A DNA stretch of 64,000 nt from Lacipirellula limnantheis (GCF_007746075.1 NZ_CP036339.1:5113786-5177785); one strand, 5' to 3'; positions 1 to 8,847 are shown, numbered from the stretch's first letter. Notes: a model not told the origin generated them from the letters alone. Made by a program: numbers and translations.

Positions 1-1
1 C

Positions 2-877
2 GAGGCGATCGGCGTCATTCAGCTCGATACCCGCGACCAGCGGAGTCGGTTTACCGATCTCGACCTGCAGGTGCTCGCCGGCGTTGCCAGCCAGGCGGCC
101 CACGCGCTCGACAACGCGAAACTGCACGAGCAGGTCGTCGCGCAGCAGGCGCTCACCCGCGATCTGCAAGTCGCGCGCGAGATGCAGACGGCGCTGCTGC
201 CGAAGGCGGCGCCCGACGTAGGCGGCTACCATTTTTTCCAGCACTATCAGGCGGCGTACGAAGTCGGCGGCGACTACTACGATTACGTCCTACTACCGGA
301 AGATCGCTTTGCGGCGGTGGTCGGCGACGTGGCGGGCAAAGGCGTGTCGGCGGCGATTCTCATGGCTAAGCTGTCGAGCGACGTGCGATTCTGGCTCGCG
401 CGCGAACCAGATCCCGCCAAGGCGCTCGCGAAGATCAACGCCGCCTTCTCGCAGCACGGCTGGGACGATCGCTTCGTCACGATGGTCGTCGCGGTGGTCG
501 ACCCGCAAGCGTGCGAGTTGACGCTCGTGAATGCCGGTCACATGCCGCCCCTCTTGCGGACTGGCGACGGCGAAGTGATGGAAATCGGCGGCGACGAAGC
601 GGGCCTGCCGCTGGGCGTGGCCGACGACTACGAGTACGAGTCGTACAAGCGCGAATTCCTGGCCGGCGATTTCCTGACCATCTTCACCGACGGCTTCAGC
701 GAAGCGATGAACTCGAAGCGCGAGCTTTACGGCATGGAGCGATTGACTCAGCTCTGTGCCGACAAATCGGTGAAGGCTCGCGACCTCGGGCCCTGCATCC
801 TGGAGAGCGTCCACAAATTCGCCGGCGACTTTCCGCAGAGCGACGATATGTGCCTCGTCTGCTTCGGCCGGGAGTGA
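2..877 (+). CDS. GAF / PP2C-type (SpoIIE, RsbU-like) serine phosphatase, 5'-truncated
   Basis: The reading frame is open from base 2, so the N-terminus lies outside the window; the GTG at 71 is internal. The first ~35 residues look like the end of a GAF sensor domain (GVIQLDTRD...FTDLDLQVLAGVASQAAHAL). A short coiled coil follows, then a PP2C/SpoIIE phosphatase domain with the metal-binding and core motifs EVGGDYYDY, GDVAGKGVSAAILMAKL, NAGHMPPLL, FTDGFSEAMN and QSDDMCLV. Family members dephosphorylate anti-anti-sigma factors or related regulators in response to the sensor domain. No partner-switching gene is visible downstream, so the target is unknown. A GC-rich hairpin follows the stop. Confidence 0.85.
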   Translation, partial: EAIGVIQLDTRDQRSRFTDLDLQVLAGVASQAAHALDNAKLHEQVVAQQALTRDLQVAREMQTALLPKAAPDVGGYHFFQHYQAAYEVGGDYYDYVLLPEDRFAAVVGDVAGKGVSAAILMAKLSSDVRFWLAREPDPAKALAKINAAFSQHGWDDRFVTMVVAVVDPQACELTLVNAGHMPPLLRTGDGEVMEIGGDEAGLPLGVADDYEYESYKREFLAGDFLTIFTDGFSEAMNSKRELYGMERLTQLCADKSVKARDLGPCILESVHKFAGDFPQSDDMCLVCFGRE

Positions 878-891
878 CAAACGAAATTAGC

Positions 892-912
892 CGGACCGCC
901 ACGCGGTCCGGG
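892..912. terminator. GC-rich hairpin after the phosphatase gene
   Basis: A 9-bp stem (ccggaccgc / gcggtccgg) with a 3-base loop begins 14 bases after the stop. There is no U tract, so termination is a guess from position and stem strength. It may instead belong to the GC-hairpin repeats seen elsewhere in the window. Confidence 0.4.
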
Positions 913-1001
913 ACCGCGGCGCCATCCCGGAAGGCATGGCGTTTCGGCTAGTTGCGATTGCCTAGGTTGCTTGACTGGCAGTCGGCGCGGCGTTCAGCCG
1001 C

Positions 1002-1238
1002 TTACCACTGCACTTGCAGGCAGTTCTCGATGCGCTGCACGCCGTCGACGCGACGGATGAGTTCCTGCGCCATCTGCTTATGGAAGAACGACCGTACGGC
1101 GCCGGAAATCCGGACGACCCCTTCGGTCGCTTCCACCTGCATTTCATGGGCAGAAACGTACGGACTGCGGCGCAGGACGCCATGAACCTCGTCGATGAGT
1201 TGCGGGCGGGGCGGGGAGATCGTCGCTTCCATGTTCAT
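1002..1238 (-). CDS. Small BON-domain protein
   Basis: This 78-residue protein is almost entirely one BON domain (about residues 12-77): an initial helix (LIDEVHGVLRRSPYVSAHEM), the strand-turn VRISGAVRSFFHK and the ending VDGVQRIENCLQVQW. BON domains are thought to bind phospholipid or other surfaces and occur in OsmY-like stress and envelope proteins. No signal peptide is visible, so it is probably cytoplasmic or membrane-associated from inside. It stands alone between the phosphatase gene and serA. The family call is firm and the role is unknown. Confidence 0.75.
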   Translation of the reverse strand: MNMEATISPPRPQLIDEVHGVLRRSPYVSAHEMQVEATEGVVRISGAVRSFFHKQMAQELIRRVDGVQRIENCLQVQW

Positions 1239-1669
1239 TCCTAAAATCGGGCGGAGACGCTAGCGGGAATTGCTTCAGGAGGGAGAACCGCCCGGGCCGA
1301 GCAAGCTACTGGCCCAGGCGTTCTGTGGAAATATCGGTTGCAATTCGCGCCCGATTTCAGCAGAGGTCGACCGTTAAGCGAGGAAACTTCCGGAAGAGTT
1401 TCCGAATGCGCCGGTCGTGCCGAATGGATGCTAGCATTGCCGCAAGAATGGGCAGGGAACGAGGGGCGACGGAAAGAATTTCAGGCCGCCGCGCAGGTAT
1501 GGGGCATTTCCTTGGCTTTGCAGGCCCCTCGTTACGAGCACGCCGTTGTCGTCCTGAGCGCAGCGAAGGATTTGGCGCCTCGATCGAGCTTTCAGACTCT
1601 TCGCAAAGTTTTACCCTGACGGGACGAAGGGCTCAGAATGCCCCGCTCTGCGCCAGCACTAAGCCTTTC
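1239..1669. other. Non-coding stretch between the BON gene and serA
   Basis: No convincing gene is seen. The stretch holds a small inverted repeat near 1381-1402 (ggaaact...agtttcc) and, at 1551-1640, one copy of a dispersed repeat described separately. The open frames here lack family similarity and overlap the repeat. Confidence 0.5.
1551..1640. repeat. Dispersed intergenic repeat, family 2 copy 1
   Basis: About 90 bases running from gtcctgagcgcagcgaagga to acgggacgaagggctcagaa. The reverse complement of its last 30 bases recurs at 8848-8879, and a looser relative lies at 44878-44946. Each copy starts and ends with outward-facing 'ctgag...cagaatg/caggatg' motifs, so it can fold on itself. 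It ends 30 bases before the serA stop. Confidence 0.6.
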
Positions 1670-3301
1670 CTAGCCCTGCAGCCAAGTCGGCAACTGCCCG
1701 GCACTGGGCAGGTGAATCACCTTCGCGCTGCTGATCGCCGGAAGCTTGCGCACGGCTTCAACCGCTGCCGCGGGCGGTTCGCAGTCGAGATTCAGAATAC
1801 CGACCGCTTCGCCGCCCGGCGCCTCGCCCGCACGTCCCACGGCCATCTGGCCGATGTTGACGTTGTGCTCGCCGAACGCCGTGCCGACGCCGCCGATAAT
1901 GCCCGGCACGTCTTTGTGCGTGAACACCAATAAGCAGCCGTCGAGATACGCTTCGAGGCGGTAGCCGTCGAGCGAGACCAAACGCGGCATCGATTGGCCG
2001 AACACCGTTCCGGTCGCCTTGTGCTTTTGGCCGTCGGCGCCTTCGATTTCAAAGCTCATCGCGCTGCGGAAGGCGCCCATGTCGGTGCGGGCCTCGCTGC
2101 TCAGCTTGATCCCGCGCTCTTCGAGCAGCAGGCTGGCGTTGACGAGGTTCACTTCCTCTTCCAGGGCGCCCTGCAGCAGGCCGGCCGAAAACGCCGCCGT
2201 GAGGACTTTCGTGTCGCGGGCGGCAATCTCGCCGCGATAGGTGAGCTTACAAGACTTTAGCCCGCTGGGGATCAGCCCCGCCGCCAGGCGACCGAGTCGG
2301 AACGCCACGTCGAGGTACCCGCGGAGTTGCTCCAGCATCTTCGCGTCGAGCGACGCGATGTTGACGGCATTCTTGATCTGGCCGGTCGAGAGAAAGTCGG
2401 TCAGCAGTTGCACCGCTTCGACGGCGACCTGCGTTTGGGCCTCTTCGGTGCTTGCTCCGAGGTGAGGCGTGCACAACACCCCCGGCATGCCAAACAGCGG
2501 GCTGTTGGTGCACGGCTCCTCAACGAAGACGTCAAGCGCGACGCCGCCGATCTTACCCGATTTGAGCCCTTCGACGAGCGCCGCTTCGTTGTAAATGCCG
2601 CCGCGAGCCGCGTTAATCAATCGCACGCCTGGCTTCAGTCGCTCCAGTTGCGGAATATCGATCAGATTGCGCGTCTCTTCGGTGAGCGGCGTGTGGACCG
2701 AGAGGTAATCGACGTGCGGCAGCATGTCGTCGACTTTTTCATACCACTCGATGCCAAGCTCCTTCGCCTTCTCCTTGGACATGAAAGGATCGTAGCCTAG
2801 CACTCGCATCTCAAATGCTTGTGCTCGCTTGGCCACGGCCAAGCCGATGCGGCCAAGGCCAACGACGCCGAGCGTCTTGCCGGCGACCTGGGCGCCCATG
2901 TACTTGGCGCGATCCCAACGGCCTTCGATCAGGCCTTGGTAAGCCGGAGCCACGTTCCGCGACAAGGCGAGCATCAGCGTCACCGCGTGCTCGGCCGTAC
3001 TGAGCGTGTTGCCCGCCGGGGTGTTCATCACGACGACCCCCGCCCGAGTGGCGGCGGCGCTGTTGATGTTGTCGGTGCCGACGCCGGCCCGGACGATCGC
3101 CTTCAGCTTGCGGTTCCCCTCGAGGGCCTCGGGGGTGATCTTCACGCCGCTGCGACAGATGGCGCCGTCGAACTCGGCGAGCGCCTTGCGCAGGTCGTCC
3201 CCCTTGAGGCCCGTCCGCACCTCGTAAGTAATGCCGGGCGCCGCGTCCAGCAGATCGAGGCCTTCTTGCGAGAGCGTATCGAGAACGATGACCGAGGGCA
3301 T
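1670..3301 (-). CDS. serA: D-3-phosphoglycerate dehydrogenase
   Basis: Oxidises 3-phosphoglycerate to 3-phosphohydroxypyruvate with NAD+, the first step of serine synthesis. At 543 residues it is the long form: substrate and NAD-binding domains (GLGRIGLAVAKR; catalytic Arg in NAARGGIYNE, Glu in VEEP, His in TPHLGAS), an intervening ASB-type domain (about 320-455) and a C-terminal ACT domain (HKDVPGIIGGVGTAFGEHNVNI), which in this family binds serine for feedback control. It starts at ATG 3301. serC, the next enzyme of the pathway, lies 85 bases upstream on the same strand, so the two are probably co-transcribed. Confidence 0.97.
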   Translation of the reverse strand: MPSVIVLDTLSQEGLDLLDAAPGITYEVRTGLKGDDLRKALAEFDGAICRSGVKITPEALEGNRKLKAIVRAGVGTDNINSAAATRAGVVVMNTPAGNTLSTAEHAVTLMLALSRNVAPAYQGLIEGRWDRAKYMGAQVAGKTLGVVGLGRIGLAVAKRAQAFEMRVLGYDPFMSKEKAKELGIEWYEKVDDMLPHVDYLSVHTPLTEETRNLIDIPQLERLKPGVRLINAARGGIYNEAALVEGLKSGKIGGVALDVFVEEPCTNSPLFGMPGVLCTPHLGASTEEAQTQVAVEAVQLLTDFLSTGQIKNAVNIASLDAKMLEQLRGYLDVAFRLGRLAAGLIPSGLKSCKLTYRGEIAARDTKVLTAAFSAGLLQGALEEEVNLVNASLLLEERGIKLSSEARTDMGAFRSAMSFEIEGADGQKHKATGTVFGQSMPRLVSLDGYRLEAYLDGCLLVFTHKDVPGIIGGVGTAFGEHNVNIGQMAVGRAGEAPGGEAVGILNLDCEPPAAAVEAVRKLPAISSAKVIHLPSAGQLPTWLQG

Positions 3302-3347
3302 GATGTTATCGTGTGATGAAAGTTTGTAGATGGAGTGTGATCACAGC

Positions 3348-3374
3348 GAGCCGGGGCGTCCCCGCCCCCGGCTC
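3348..3374. repeat. GC-rich hairpin between serC and serA
   Basis: A 9-bp stem (gagccgggg / ccccggctc) with a short loop. Nearly the same word, gagccggggcgtccccgc, recurs in reverse complement near 63680-63697 inside the ABC permease gene, and a looser form lies near 54912-54944. It looks like a recurrent palindromic unit. A role as an attenuator between the two serine genes is possible but not shown. Confidence 0.5.
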
Positions 3375-3386
3375 CCAAGAAGAACG

Positions 3387-4481
3387 CTACTTCGCGTTCT
3401 TCTCCTTGAACTCCACCATAAAGTCGCGGAGCTTTTCGACGCCGGCCAGCGGCATCGCGTTGTAAATCGAAGCCCGAATGCCGCCGACGCTACGGTGGCC
3501 CTTCAAATCCGTAAGGCTTTGCTTCTTCGCCTCGCCGACGAACTGATCCGTCAGCTCGTCGCTCGGCAGCCGGAAAGTGACGTTCATCAGCGAACGATCT
3601 TCCCGCTGAGCATGACCGGCGTAGAAGCCGTTCGACTCGTCGAGCACGTCGTACAGCAGTTTCGCCTTGTCCTGGTTCCGCTGGTACATCGCGTCGAGCC
3701 CGCCGACGTCGTTCAGCAACCAATCGGTGACGAGCTTGAGCACGTAGATGCCAAACGTCGGCGGCGTGTTCCACATCGAGCCGTTGTCGGCGTGGATTTG
3801 GTAGTTCAGGTAGCCCGGCATGTTGGGATCGCTCCGCTTCAGCAGATCCTTGCGGATGATCACCACCGTCACGCCGGAGGGGCCCGCGTTCTTCTGGGCA
3901 CAGGCGTAGAGGAGCCCGTACTTGCTCACGTCGAGCGGCTTGTAAAGGAACTCGCTCGACGCATCGCACACCAGCGGCACTTCGCCGACTTCCGGCTCGC
4001 TTTTGAACTGCACGCCCTGAATCGTTTCGTTCGACGTGTAGTGAATGTACGCGGCTTGCGGATTGAGTTTCAGGTCCCCGTTCTTTGGCAGGCGATCGTA
4101 GTTGGTCGACTTGCCATCCCAGGCGACGCTCGTCTCGCCTTCCTTCTTCGCTTCCTTGAGCGCATCGTTACCCCACGAACCGGTGAGGATGTAGTCGGCC
4201 GATTGCCCCTTGCCGAGCAGGTTCATCGGGATCATCGAGAACTGCAGCCGACTCCCCCCCTGCAGAAAGAGCACAGCGTAGTCGTCGGAGATCGACAGCA
4301 ACTTACGCAGATTCGCTTCGGCCGCCTCGGCAATGGCCACGAACGTACCGCTGCGATGGCTGATTTCGAGGATCGAGGCGCCCACGCCCGGCAACGCGAG
4401 CATGTCGCGTTGAATCGATTCCAGCACGGGAACCGGCATCACAGCGGGGCCGGCGGAGAAATTGTAGACCCGTTGGGTCAT
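3387..4481 (-). CDS. serC: Phosphoserine aminotransferase
   Basis: A PLP enzyme that converts 3-phosphohydroxypyruvate and glutamate to phosphoserine and 2-oxoglutarate. Its 364 residues match the normal SerC length. It begins with the typical VYNFSAGPAVMPVPVLE and carries the PLP lysine in ACAQKNAGPSGVTVV and the C-terminal RHRSVGGIRASIYNA-type motif (here GHRSVGGIRASIYNAMP). It starts at ATG 4481 and precedes serA on the same strand. Confidence 0.97.
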   Translation of the reverse strand: MTQRVYNFSAGPAVMPVPVLESIQRDMLALPGVGASILEISHRSGTFVAIAEAAEANLRKLLSISDDYAVLFLQGGSRLQFSMIPMNLLGKGQSADYILTGSWGNDALKEAKKEGETSVAWDGKSTNYDRLPKNGDLKLNPQAAYIHYTSNETIQGVQFKSEPEVGEVPLVCDASSEFLYKPLDVSKYGLLYACAQKNAGPSGVTVVIIRKDLLKRSDPNMPGYLNYQIHADNGSMWNTPPTFGIYVLKLVTDWLLNDVGGLDAMYQRNQDKAKLLYDVLDESNGFYAGHAQREDRSLMNVTFRLPSDELTDQFVGEAKKQSLTDLKGHRSVGGIRASIYNAMPLAGVEKLRDFMVEFKEKNAK

Positions 4482-4648
4482 GGCGAATCCTTAGCGAGCG
4501 AGGTCCGGCAAAGTGAAAACGAGCATTTTAGCCCTGCCAGCGCAAGTTGGCGATGGGGTCAGATCGCCGGCCTATCCTGAGCCGCTGCTAGGGATTTGGC
4601 CAAGTGCCGGCGTTTGCTGTGAAATTGCACCCGGCCAGGATGCCCGGG

Positions 4649-5785
4649 CTATTTCGCGGCCGCGATCGCTTCGCCGGTCCGCCACGCGTTTCCTTCGCGT
4701 TCCACTCGATGATAGAGCGTGTCTCGCTCCACAGGTTCGCGGCCGGCCTCTTCGATCAGCTGGCGGATTTGCTCGACGCTCAGAATCTCGGGCGTTTCCG
4801 CCCCGGCGTCGTGATAGATCAGCTCGTGCCGCACGGTGCCGTCGATGTCGTCGGCGCCGTAGGCGAGCGCACACTGGGCCGTGCCGATGCCGAGCATGAT
4901 CCAGTACGCCTTCATATGGGCGATGTTGTCGAGCATCAGCCGGCTCACCGCCATTGTCCGCAGGTCCATCAGGGCGTTCGGCTTCTTGATGTGCGACAGC
5001 CCCGTGTTGTCGGGATGGAACGCCAGCGGAATGAACGTCTGGAACCCGCCCGTTTCGTCCTGCAAATCGCGGAGGCGAATCAGGTGGTCGATGCGGTGGT
5101 AAGCCTGCTCGATGTGGCCGTAGAGCATCGTGCAGTTCGACCGCAGCCCCAGCTGATGGGCGTTGCGGTGCGTCTCGAACCAGCGGGTCGAATCGGCCTT
5201 GTGCTCGCAGATTTTGTTGCGAACTTCCGGATGAAAGATCTCGGCTCCGCCGCCGGGCAAGCTGCCGACGCCCGCGTCGATCATGTCTTCCAGGACCCAG
5301 CGAATGGGCTTTTGCGTCTGCCGCGAAAACCAATCGATCTCGACCGGCGTCCACGCCTTCAGGTGCAACTCCGGAAAACTCTCGTGCAGCGTGCTGATCA
5401 CGCCGCGATACCACTCGTACTTCGCTTGATGGTGCAACCCGCCGACGATGTGCAGCTCGGTGCAGCCGTTGTCGACCGCCTCCTGCCCGCGAGCCCGCAC
5501 CTGCTCCTCGTCCATCAAGTACCCCTTGGCCGACCGAAGATCGGCTCGGAACGCGCAAAACGTGCAGCGATAGACGCAGACGTTCGTCGGGTTCAGGTGG
5601 GTGTTGATGTTGTAGTAGCCGGCGTCGCCATTCTTCCGCTCGCGGACGAGATTGGCCAGCTCGCCGACTTCCGGCAGCGGCGCGGCGTCGCTGTAGAGCG
5701 TGAGCCCGTCGTCGAACGACAACCGCTCCCCAGCCTCTACCTTCTCGCGAATGGGGCGGAGAATTTCTGACGAAGTTCTTAGCAT
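4649..5785 (-). CDS. mqnE: Aminodeoxyfutalosine synthase (radical SAM)
   Basis: Radical SAM enzyme of the futalosine route to menaquinone; it joins the product of MqnA with S-adenosylmethionine to give aminodeoxyfutalosine. The 378 residues include the cluster motif CVYRCTFCAF (CxxxCxxC) and the MqnE signatures ELHIVGGLHH, SLPGGGAEIFHPEVR, TMLYGHIEQ and DETGGFQTFIPLAFHP, which separate it from the cyclase MqnC. It is the most downstream gene of the minus-strand menaquinone block. A palindromic repeat fills the gap to the UbiA gene. MqnA, MqnC and MqnD are not in the window. Confidence 0.93.
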   Translation of the reverse strand: MLRTSSEILRPIREKVEAGERLSFDDGLTLYSDAAPLPEVGELANLVRERKNGDAGYYNINTHLNPTNVCVYRCTFCAFRADLRSAKGYLMDEEQVRARGQEAVDNGCTELHIVGGLHHQAKYEWYRGVISTLHESFPELHLKAWTPVEIDWFSRQTQKPIRWVLEDMIDAGVGSLPGGGAEIFHPEVRNKICEHKADSTRWFETHRNAHQLGLRSNCTMLYGHIEQAYHRIDHLIRLRDLQDETGGFQTFIPLAFHPDNTGLSHIKKPNALMDLRTMAVSRLMLDNIAHMKAYWIMLGIGTAQCALAYGADDIDGTVRHELIYHDAGAETPEILSVEQIRQLIEEAGREPVERDTLYHRVEREGNAWRTGEAIAAAK

Positions 5786-5807
5786 CGCTTTTCTTAATTC
5801 AAATAGG

Positions 5808-5889
5808 TCTCACGCAAAGGCGCGAAGGCGCAAAGAGTACAAAACCAAAAACTTGTATTTCCTTCGCGCCTTCGCGCCTTTGCGTGAAA
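5808..5889. repeat. Palindromic intergenic element, family 1 copy A
   Basis: An ~82-base inverted repeat with arms beginning tctcacgcaaaggcgcgaag and ending ttcgcgcctttgcgtgaaa, around an AT-rich loop that contains aacttgtatttcc. It separates the UbiA-family gene from mqnE. Related copies lie at 6953, 9802 and 13510. Confidence 0.85.
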
Positions 5890-5901
5890 TCTGCTCTTTC
5901 T

Positions 5902-6939
5902 TCAAAGCAATAAATCGACCGTTCCGACTACCAGTAGCCCCAGGCTGATGATCGCGTTCACGTTAAAAAATGCCGTGTTGACGCGGGCGAGGTCGTCGGG
6001 CCGCACGAGGGCATGTTCGTATACCAGCAGGGCGGCCACGGCCGCGACTCCCGCCCACCAGACACCGCCAAACGGCGGGTAGATTAACGGCAGTAGCGCT
6101 AAAAGGACTATTGTCACGAAATGGCAGGCCGCCGCCAGCCGGAGCGCGCCGGCCACCCCCAGCCGCACCGGAATACTATGCAGCTTCGCCTCCCGGTCGT
6201 AGGCGAAATCTTGGCAGGCGTAGATGACGTCGAACCCCGCCACCCACGCCGCCACGGCCGCCCCCAGAACAATCGCCGGCAGCAAATCGGCCGGATGCAA
6301 GGCGACCGTCTCGCCTCGAATGGCGATCCAGGCCGCGATCGGCGACATCGCCAGGGCCACCCCCAACCAGAAATGGGCCAGCGACGTAAACCGCTTGGCG
6401 TAGCTGTACCCGCACAAAAACGCGAGCACCGGCACAGCCAAGTAGAGCGGCAACCAGTTCGGCAGAAACAGCAGCGTGCTCGCCACGAACCCCGCGCTGC
6501 ACGCGATGGCAAAGAACGTCACTTGGCCTGCGCTCAAGAGCCCGGCAGGAATATGCCGCCCCGCCGTCCGCGGGTTGAGGGCGTCGAGATTCCGATCAAC
6601 CAACCGATTGAAGGCCATCGCCGCGCTGCGGGCGAAGACCATGCAGAGGAGGATACCGACGAGTTCCTGCCAGCGGATTTGGAACTTCGCCGCCCTAGCC
6701 CAGTCAAATGGAATGACCTGGAACCCTAGAATATTGAGGTACGGATCGTGGATGAATACCTGCGTCCCGCCTGCGCCAATTGAGTACGTTGTGGGATCGT
6801 ATGGATCAATTTCTGGGGCAGGGTAATCAATCGCCTGCATCCGCCAAGCCATCAACGCCGCCAACAGCGCAAACGGCAACGCAAACAGCGTGTGGCTGAA
6901 CCGAATCAGCGAAAGAAAGTGGCGGATCGTTTGGAGCAT
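5902..6939 (-). CDS. ubiA: UbiA-family polyprenyltransferase (menaquinone pathway)
   Basis: Membrane enzyme that attaches a polyprenyl chain to an aromatic acid; beside mqnE, ubiX and menG this is probably the futalosine-pathway prenylation. The two Asp-rich, Mg-diphosphate binding motifs are visible as NRLVDRNLD and DVIYACQDFAYDRE, with about eight hydrophobic helices. I chose ATG 6939 (MLQTIRHFLSLIRFSHTLFA) over TTG 6951, because the upstream codons run into a palindromic repeat. The 345 residues exceed the usual ~290, because about 55 hydrophilic residues (from YPAPEIDPYDP) sit between the first helix and the first Asp motif. Confidence 0.9.
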   Translation of the reverse strand: MLQTIRHFLSLIRFSHTLFALPFALLAALMAWRMQAIDYPAPEIDPYDPTTYSIGAGGTQVFIHDPYLNILGFQVIPFDWARAAKFQIRWQELVGILLCMVFARSAAMAFNRLVDRNLDALNPRTAGRHIPAGLLSAGQVTFFAIACSAGFVASTLLFLPNWLPLYLAVPVLAFLCGYSYAKRFTSLAHFWLGVALAMSPIAAWIAIRGETVALHPADLLPAIVLGAAVAAWVAGFDVIYACQDFAYDREAKLHSIPVRLGVAGALRLAAACHFVTIVLLALLPLIYPPFGGVWWAGVAAVAALLVYEHALVRPDDLARVNTAFFNVNAIISLGLLVVGTVDLLL

Positions 6940-6952
6940 TCTCAAATACAAG

Positions 6953-7032
6953 TCTCACGCAAAGGCGCGAAGGCGCAAAGAATTCAAAAGCAAACTTGTA
7001 TTTCCTTTGCGCCTTCGCGCCTTTGCGTGAGA
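6953..7032. repeat. Palindromic intergenic element, family 1 copy B
   Basis: A perfect 28-bp inverted repeat (6953-6980 against 7005-7032) around a 24-base loop ending aacttgtatttc. It occupies almost the whole gap between ubiX and the UbiA gene. It is the best-preserved copy of the family. Confidence 0.92.
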
Positions 7033-7042
7033 TCTTTCTTTC

Positions 7043-7744
7043 TTATTTATCCGCGCCCCAGCGGTTGATGAGGGCGTTGTCGATGCCGAGTTGGTCGCAG
7101 ATGCGCGCCACCATGAAGTCGACCAGATCCCGCAGCGTGTTCACCCCGTGGTACCACCCCGGCGCCGCCGGCATCACCACGGCGCCCGCCTCGGTGCACT
7201 TCCGCAGGTTGTCGATATGCGGCAGCGAAAGCGGCGTCTCGCGCGGCACGAGGATCAACTTCCGTCGTTCCTTCAAGTGAACCTCGGCGGCCCGTTGAAT
7301 GAGGTTCCCCGAGGAGGCGTGGGCGACGGCGCTCAGCGTCGATCCCGAGCAAGGCGTGATCACCATCCCCTGGGTGAGGAACGACCCGCTGGCAATCGGG
7401 GCGCTGTAGTTCTGATAGTGGTGGTAGTGGAGTTGTCCCACGCGGCCCGCTTCGACCGACAACACGTTGCTGTCGGCAGTACCGATCCCAGCGCTCGCCT
7501 GCAACATGCGGATCTTGCTATCGGAAGCGTGCGTCACGTCCTCCAGCATCAGGTCGGCTGGTTGGAAATCGTTGAGGTCGACGCGCAAGTCCATCTCCTC
7601 GTGGATGACTTGCGCTCCCGATGGGCTGATCGACAGGTGCACGTCGTACCCCGTGGCGAGCAGCACCTCGATCAACCGCAGCGAGTAAACGGCGCCGCTG
7701 GCTCCGGTGACGCCGATGCAGATGTTTTTCGGTTTGGTAGGCAT
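7043..7744 (-). CDS. ubiX: Flavin prenyltransferase UbiX
   Basis: Makes the prenylated FMN cofactor used by UbiD-type decarboxylases. Motifs: the nucleotide-binding start ICIGVTGASGAVYSLRLIEVL, PCSGSTLSAVAHASSGNLIQRAAEVHLKERR (split by the usual FMN contacts), LVPRETPLSLPHIDNL and MPAAPGWYH. The 233 residues are slightly longer than typical. It lies upstream of the UbiA gene on the same strand. No UbiD decarboxylase gene is visible, so its partner must be encoded elsewhere. Confidence 0.94.
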   Translation of the reverse strand: MPTKPKNICIGVTGASGAVYSLRLIEVLLATGYDVHLSISPSGAQVIHEEMDLRVDLNDFQPADLMLEDVTHASDSKIRMLQASAGIGTADSNVLSVEAGRVGQLHYHHYQNYSAPIASGSFLTQGMVITPCSGSTLSAVAHASSGNLIQRAAEVHLKERRKLILVPRETPLSLPHIDNLRKCTEAGAVVMPAAPGWYHGVNTLRDLVDFMVARICDQLGIDNALINRWGADK

Positions 7745-7808
7745 GATGTGTCAGTGGTCTTCAGGTAGCCGCGGCTCAACGAGCCGCCGGAGGGGTTCAG
7801 AAGATTAA

Positions 7809-7955
7809 CCACGAAGGCACGAAGATCACCAAGAAACACGAAGGAATCTAGAGGAAGGGAAGAGCGGCAAATCAGGCGACAAGGCGAGCCCTCCCTGATC
7901 ATTCCCTTCGTCTCCGTTCTGGGTGCGTCTTCATGTCCTTCGTGCCTTGGTGGTT
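7809..7955. repeat. Imperfect inverted repeat between menG and ubiX
   Basis: The left arm is aaccacgaaggcacgaag and the right arm is cttcgtgccttggtggtt, around an ~110-base centre. A decayed relative may lie near 17329-17395 (gtgccttagtggtt...ttcgtggtt). No gene is seen in the 250-base gap it occupies. Confidence 0.5.
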
Positions 7956-7994
7956 AGTCTTGCTCGCCGCTCCGGCGGGGGCGCCGCCCCGCGG

Positions 7995-8708
7995 CTACGG
8001 TTTCTTCCCAACATAAAGCGTCGCTACCCCCAGTGTAAGCGGCCGATAGCTCACCTCGGTCAGCCCCACGCGCCGCATTCGCTCGGCCAGGGCTTCGCCC
8101 TGCGGGAACTCGCCGACGCTCTCCGGCAGATAGCTGTAGGCGCTCTCCGCATTCCGGGCGAGCATCTGCCCAATCCGCGGCAGCACGTTGCGGAAATACC
8201 AACTGTAAATCCCCTTGAACGGCTGCCACTCGGGCGACGAAAACTCCAGCACCGCCACCTGCCCGCCAGGCGAACAGACGCGGGTCATCTCCGCCAGCCC
8301 GGCGTCGGTGTCGGCGACGTTCCGCAGCCCGAAGGCCACGGTGACGATGTTGAACCGGTCGCTCGGAAACGGCAGGTTCTGAGTATCCGCCTCGATGAAA
8401 CTCAGCCGGTCGCCGGCCCGCGCCTTCATCCCCTTCTGATGGCCGAGGGCAAGCATCTCGTGGCAGAAGTCGGCGCCGACGATTTCCGCCTTACCGCTAG
8501 TCGCCTTGTGGTACGCCAAAGCCAGGTCGCCGGTGCCGGTGCAGACGTCGAGAATCCGGTCGCCGCTCTGCGGGGCCACTGTTCGCACCGTCCGCCACCG
8601 CCAGTAGCGATCGACGTTGAGCGACAGCAGATGATTCAAGAAGTCGTACTTGCCGGCGATCTCGCCAAACATCCGACGAACGCGCGGGCCAGATTTGTCG
8701 ACGGTCAT
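7995..8708 (-). CDS. ubiE: UbiE/MenG-type C-methyltransferase
   Basis: SAM-dependent methyltransferase for the last C-methylation of demethylmenaquinone. With start ATG 8708 (MTVDKSGPRVRRMFGEIAGK) it is 237 residues, normal for UbiE. Motifs: FGEIAGKYDFLNHLLS, the SAM site DRILDVCTGTGDLALAY, and NIVTVAFGLRNVADTDAGLAEM. A longer frame begins at 8852, but those 48 residues are unlike the family and their DNA approaches a dispersed repeat. It heads the minus-strand menaquinone block menG-ubiX-ubiA-mqnE. Confidence 0.93.
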   Translation of the reverse strand: MTVDKSGPRVRRMFGEIAGKYDFLNHLLSLNVDRYWRWRTVRTVAPQSGDRILDVCTGTGDLALAYHKATSGKAEIVGADFCHEMLALGHQKGMKARAGDRLSFIEADTQNLPFPSDRFNIVTVAFGLRNVADTDAGLAEMTRVCSPGGQVAVLEFSSPEWQPFKGIYSWYFRNVLPRIGQMLARNAESAYSYLPESVGEFPQGEALAERMRRVGLTEVSYRPLTLGVATLYVGKKP

Positions 8709-8847
8709 GTGGCGAGAATCTTGGGTGTGCTCTAGAGACCGACGAATCGACCGCGGATTAACAGGGGGAGATGGGAGAACGGCAGTATCGCAGTAGAATG
8801 TCGGCCTCGCTAGCCGCTCAAGATTGAACGAAACGCCCCCAACATTT

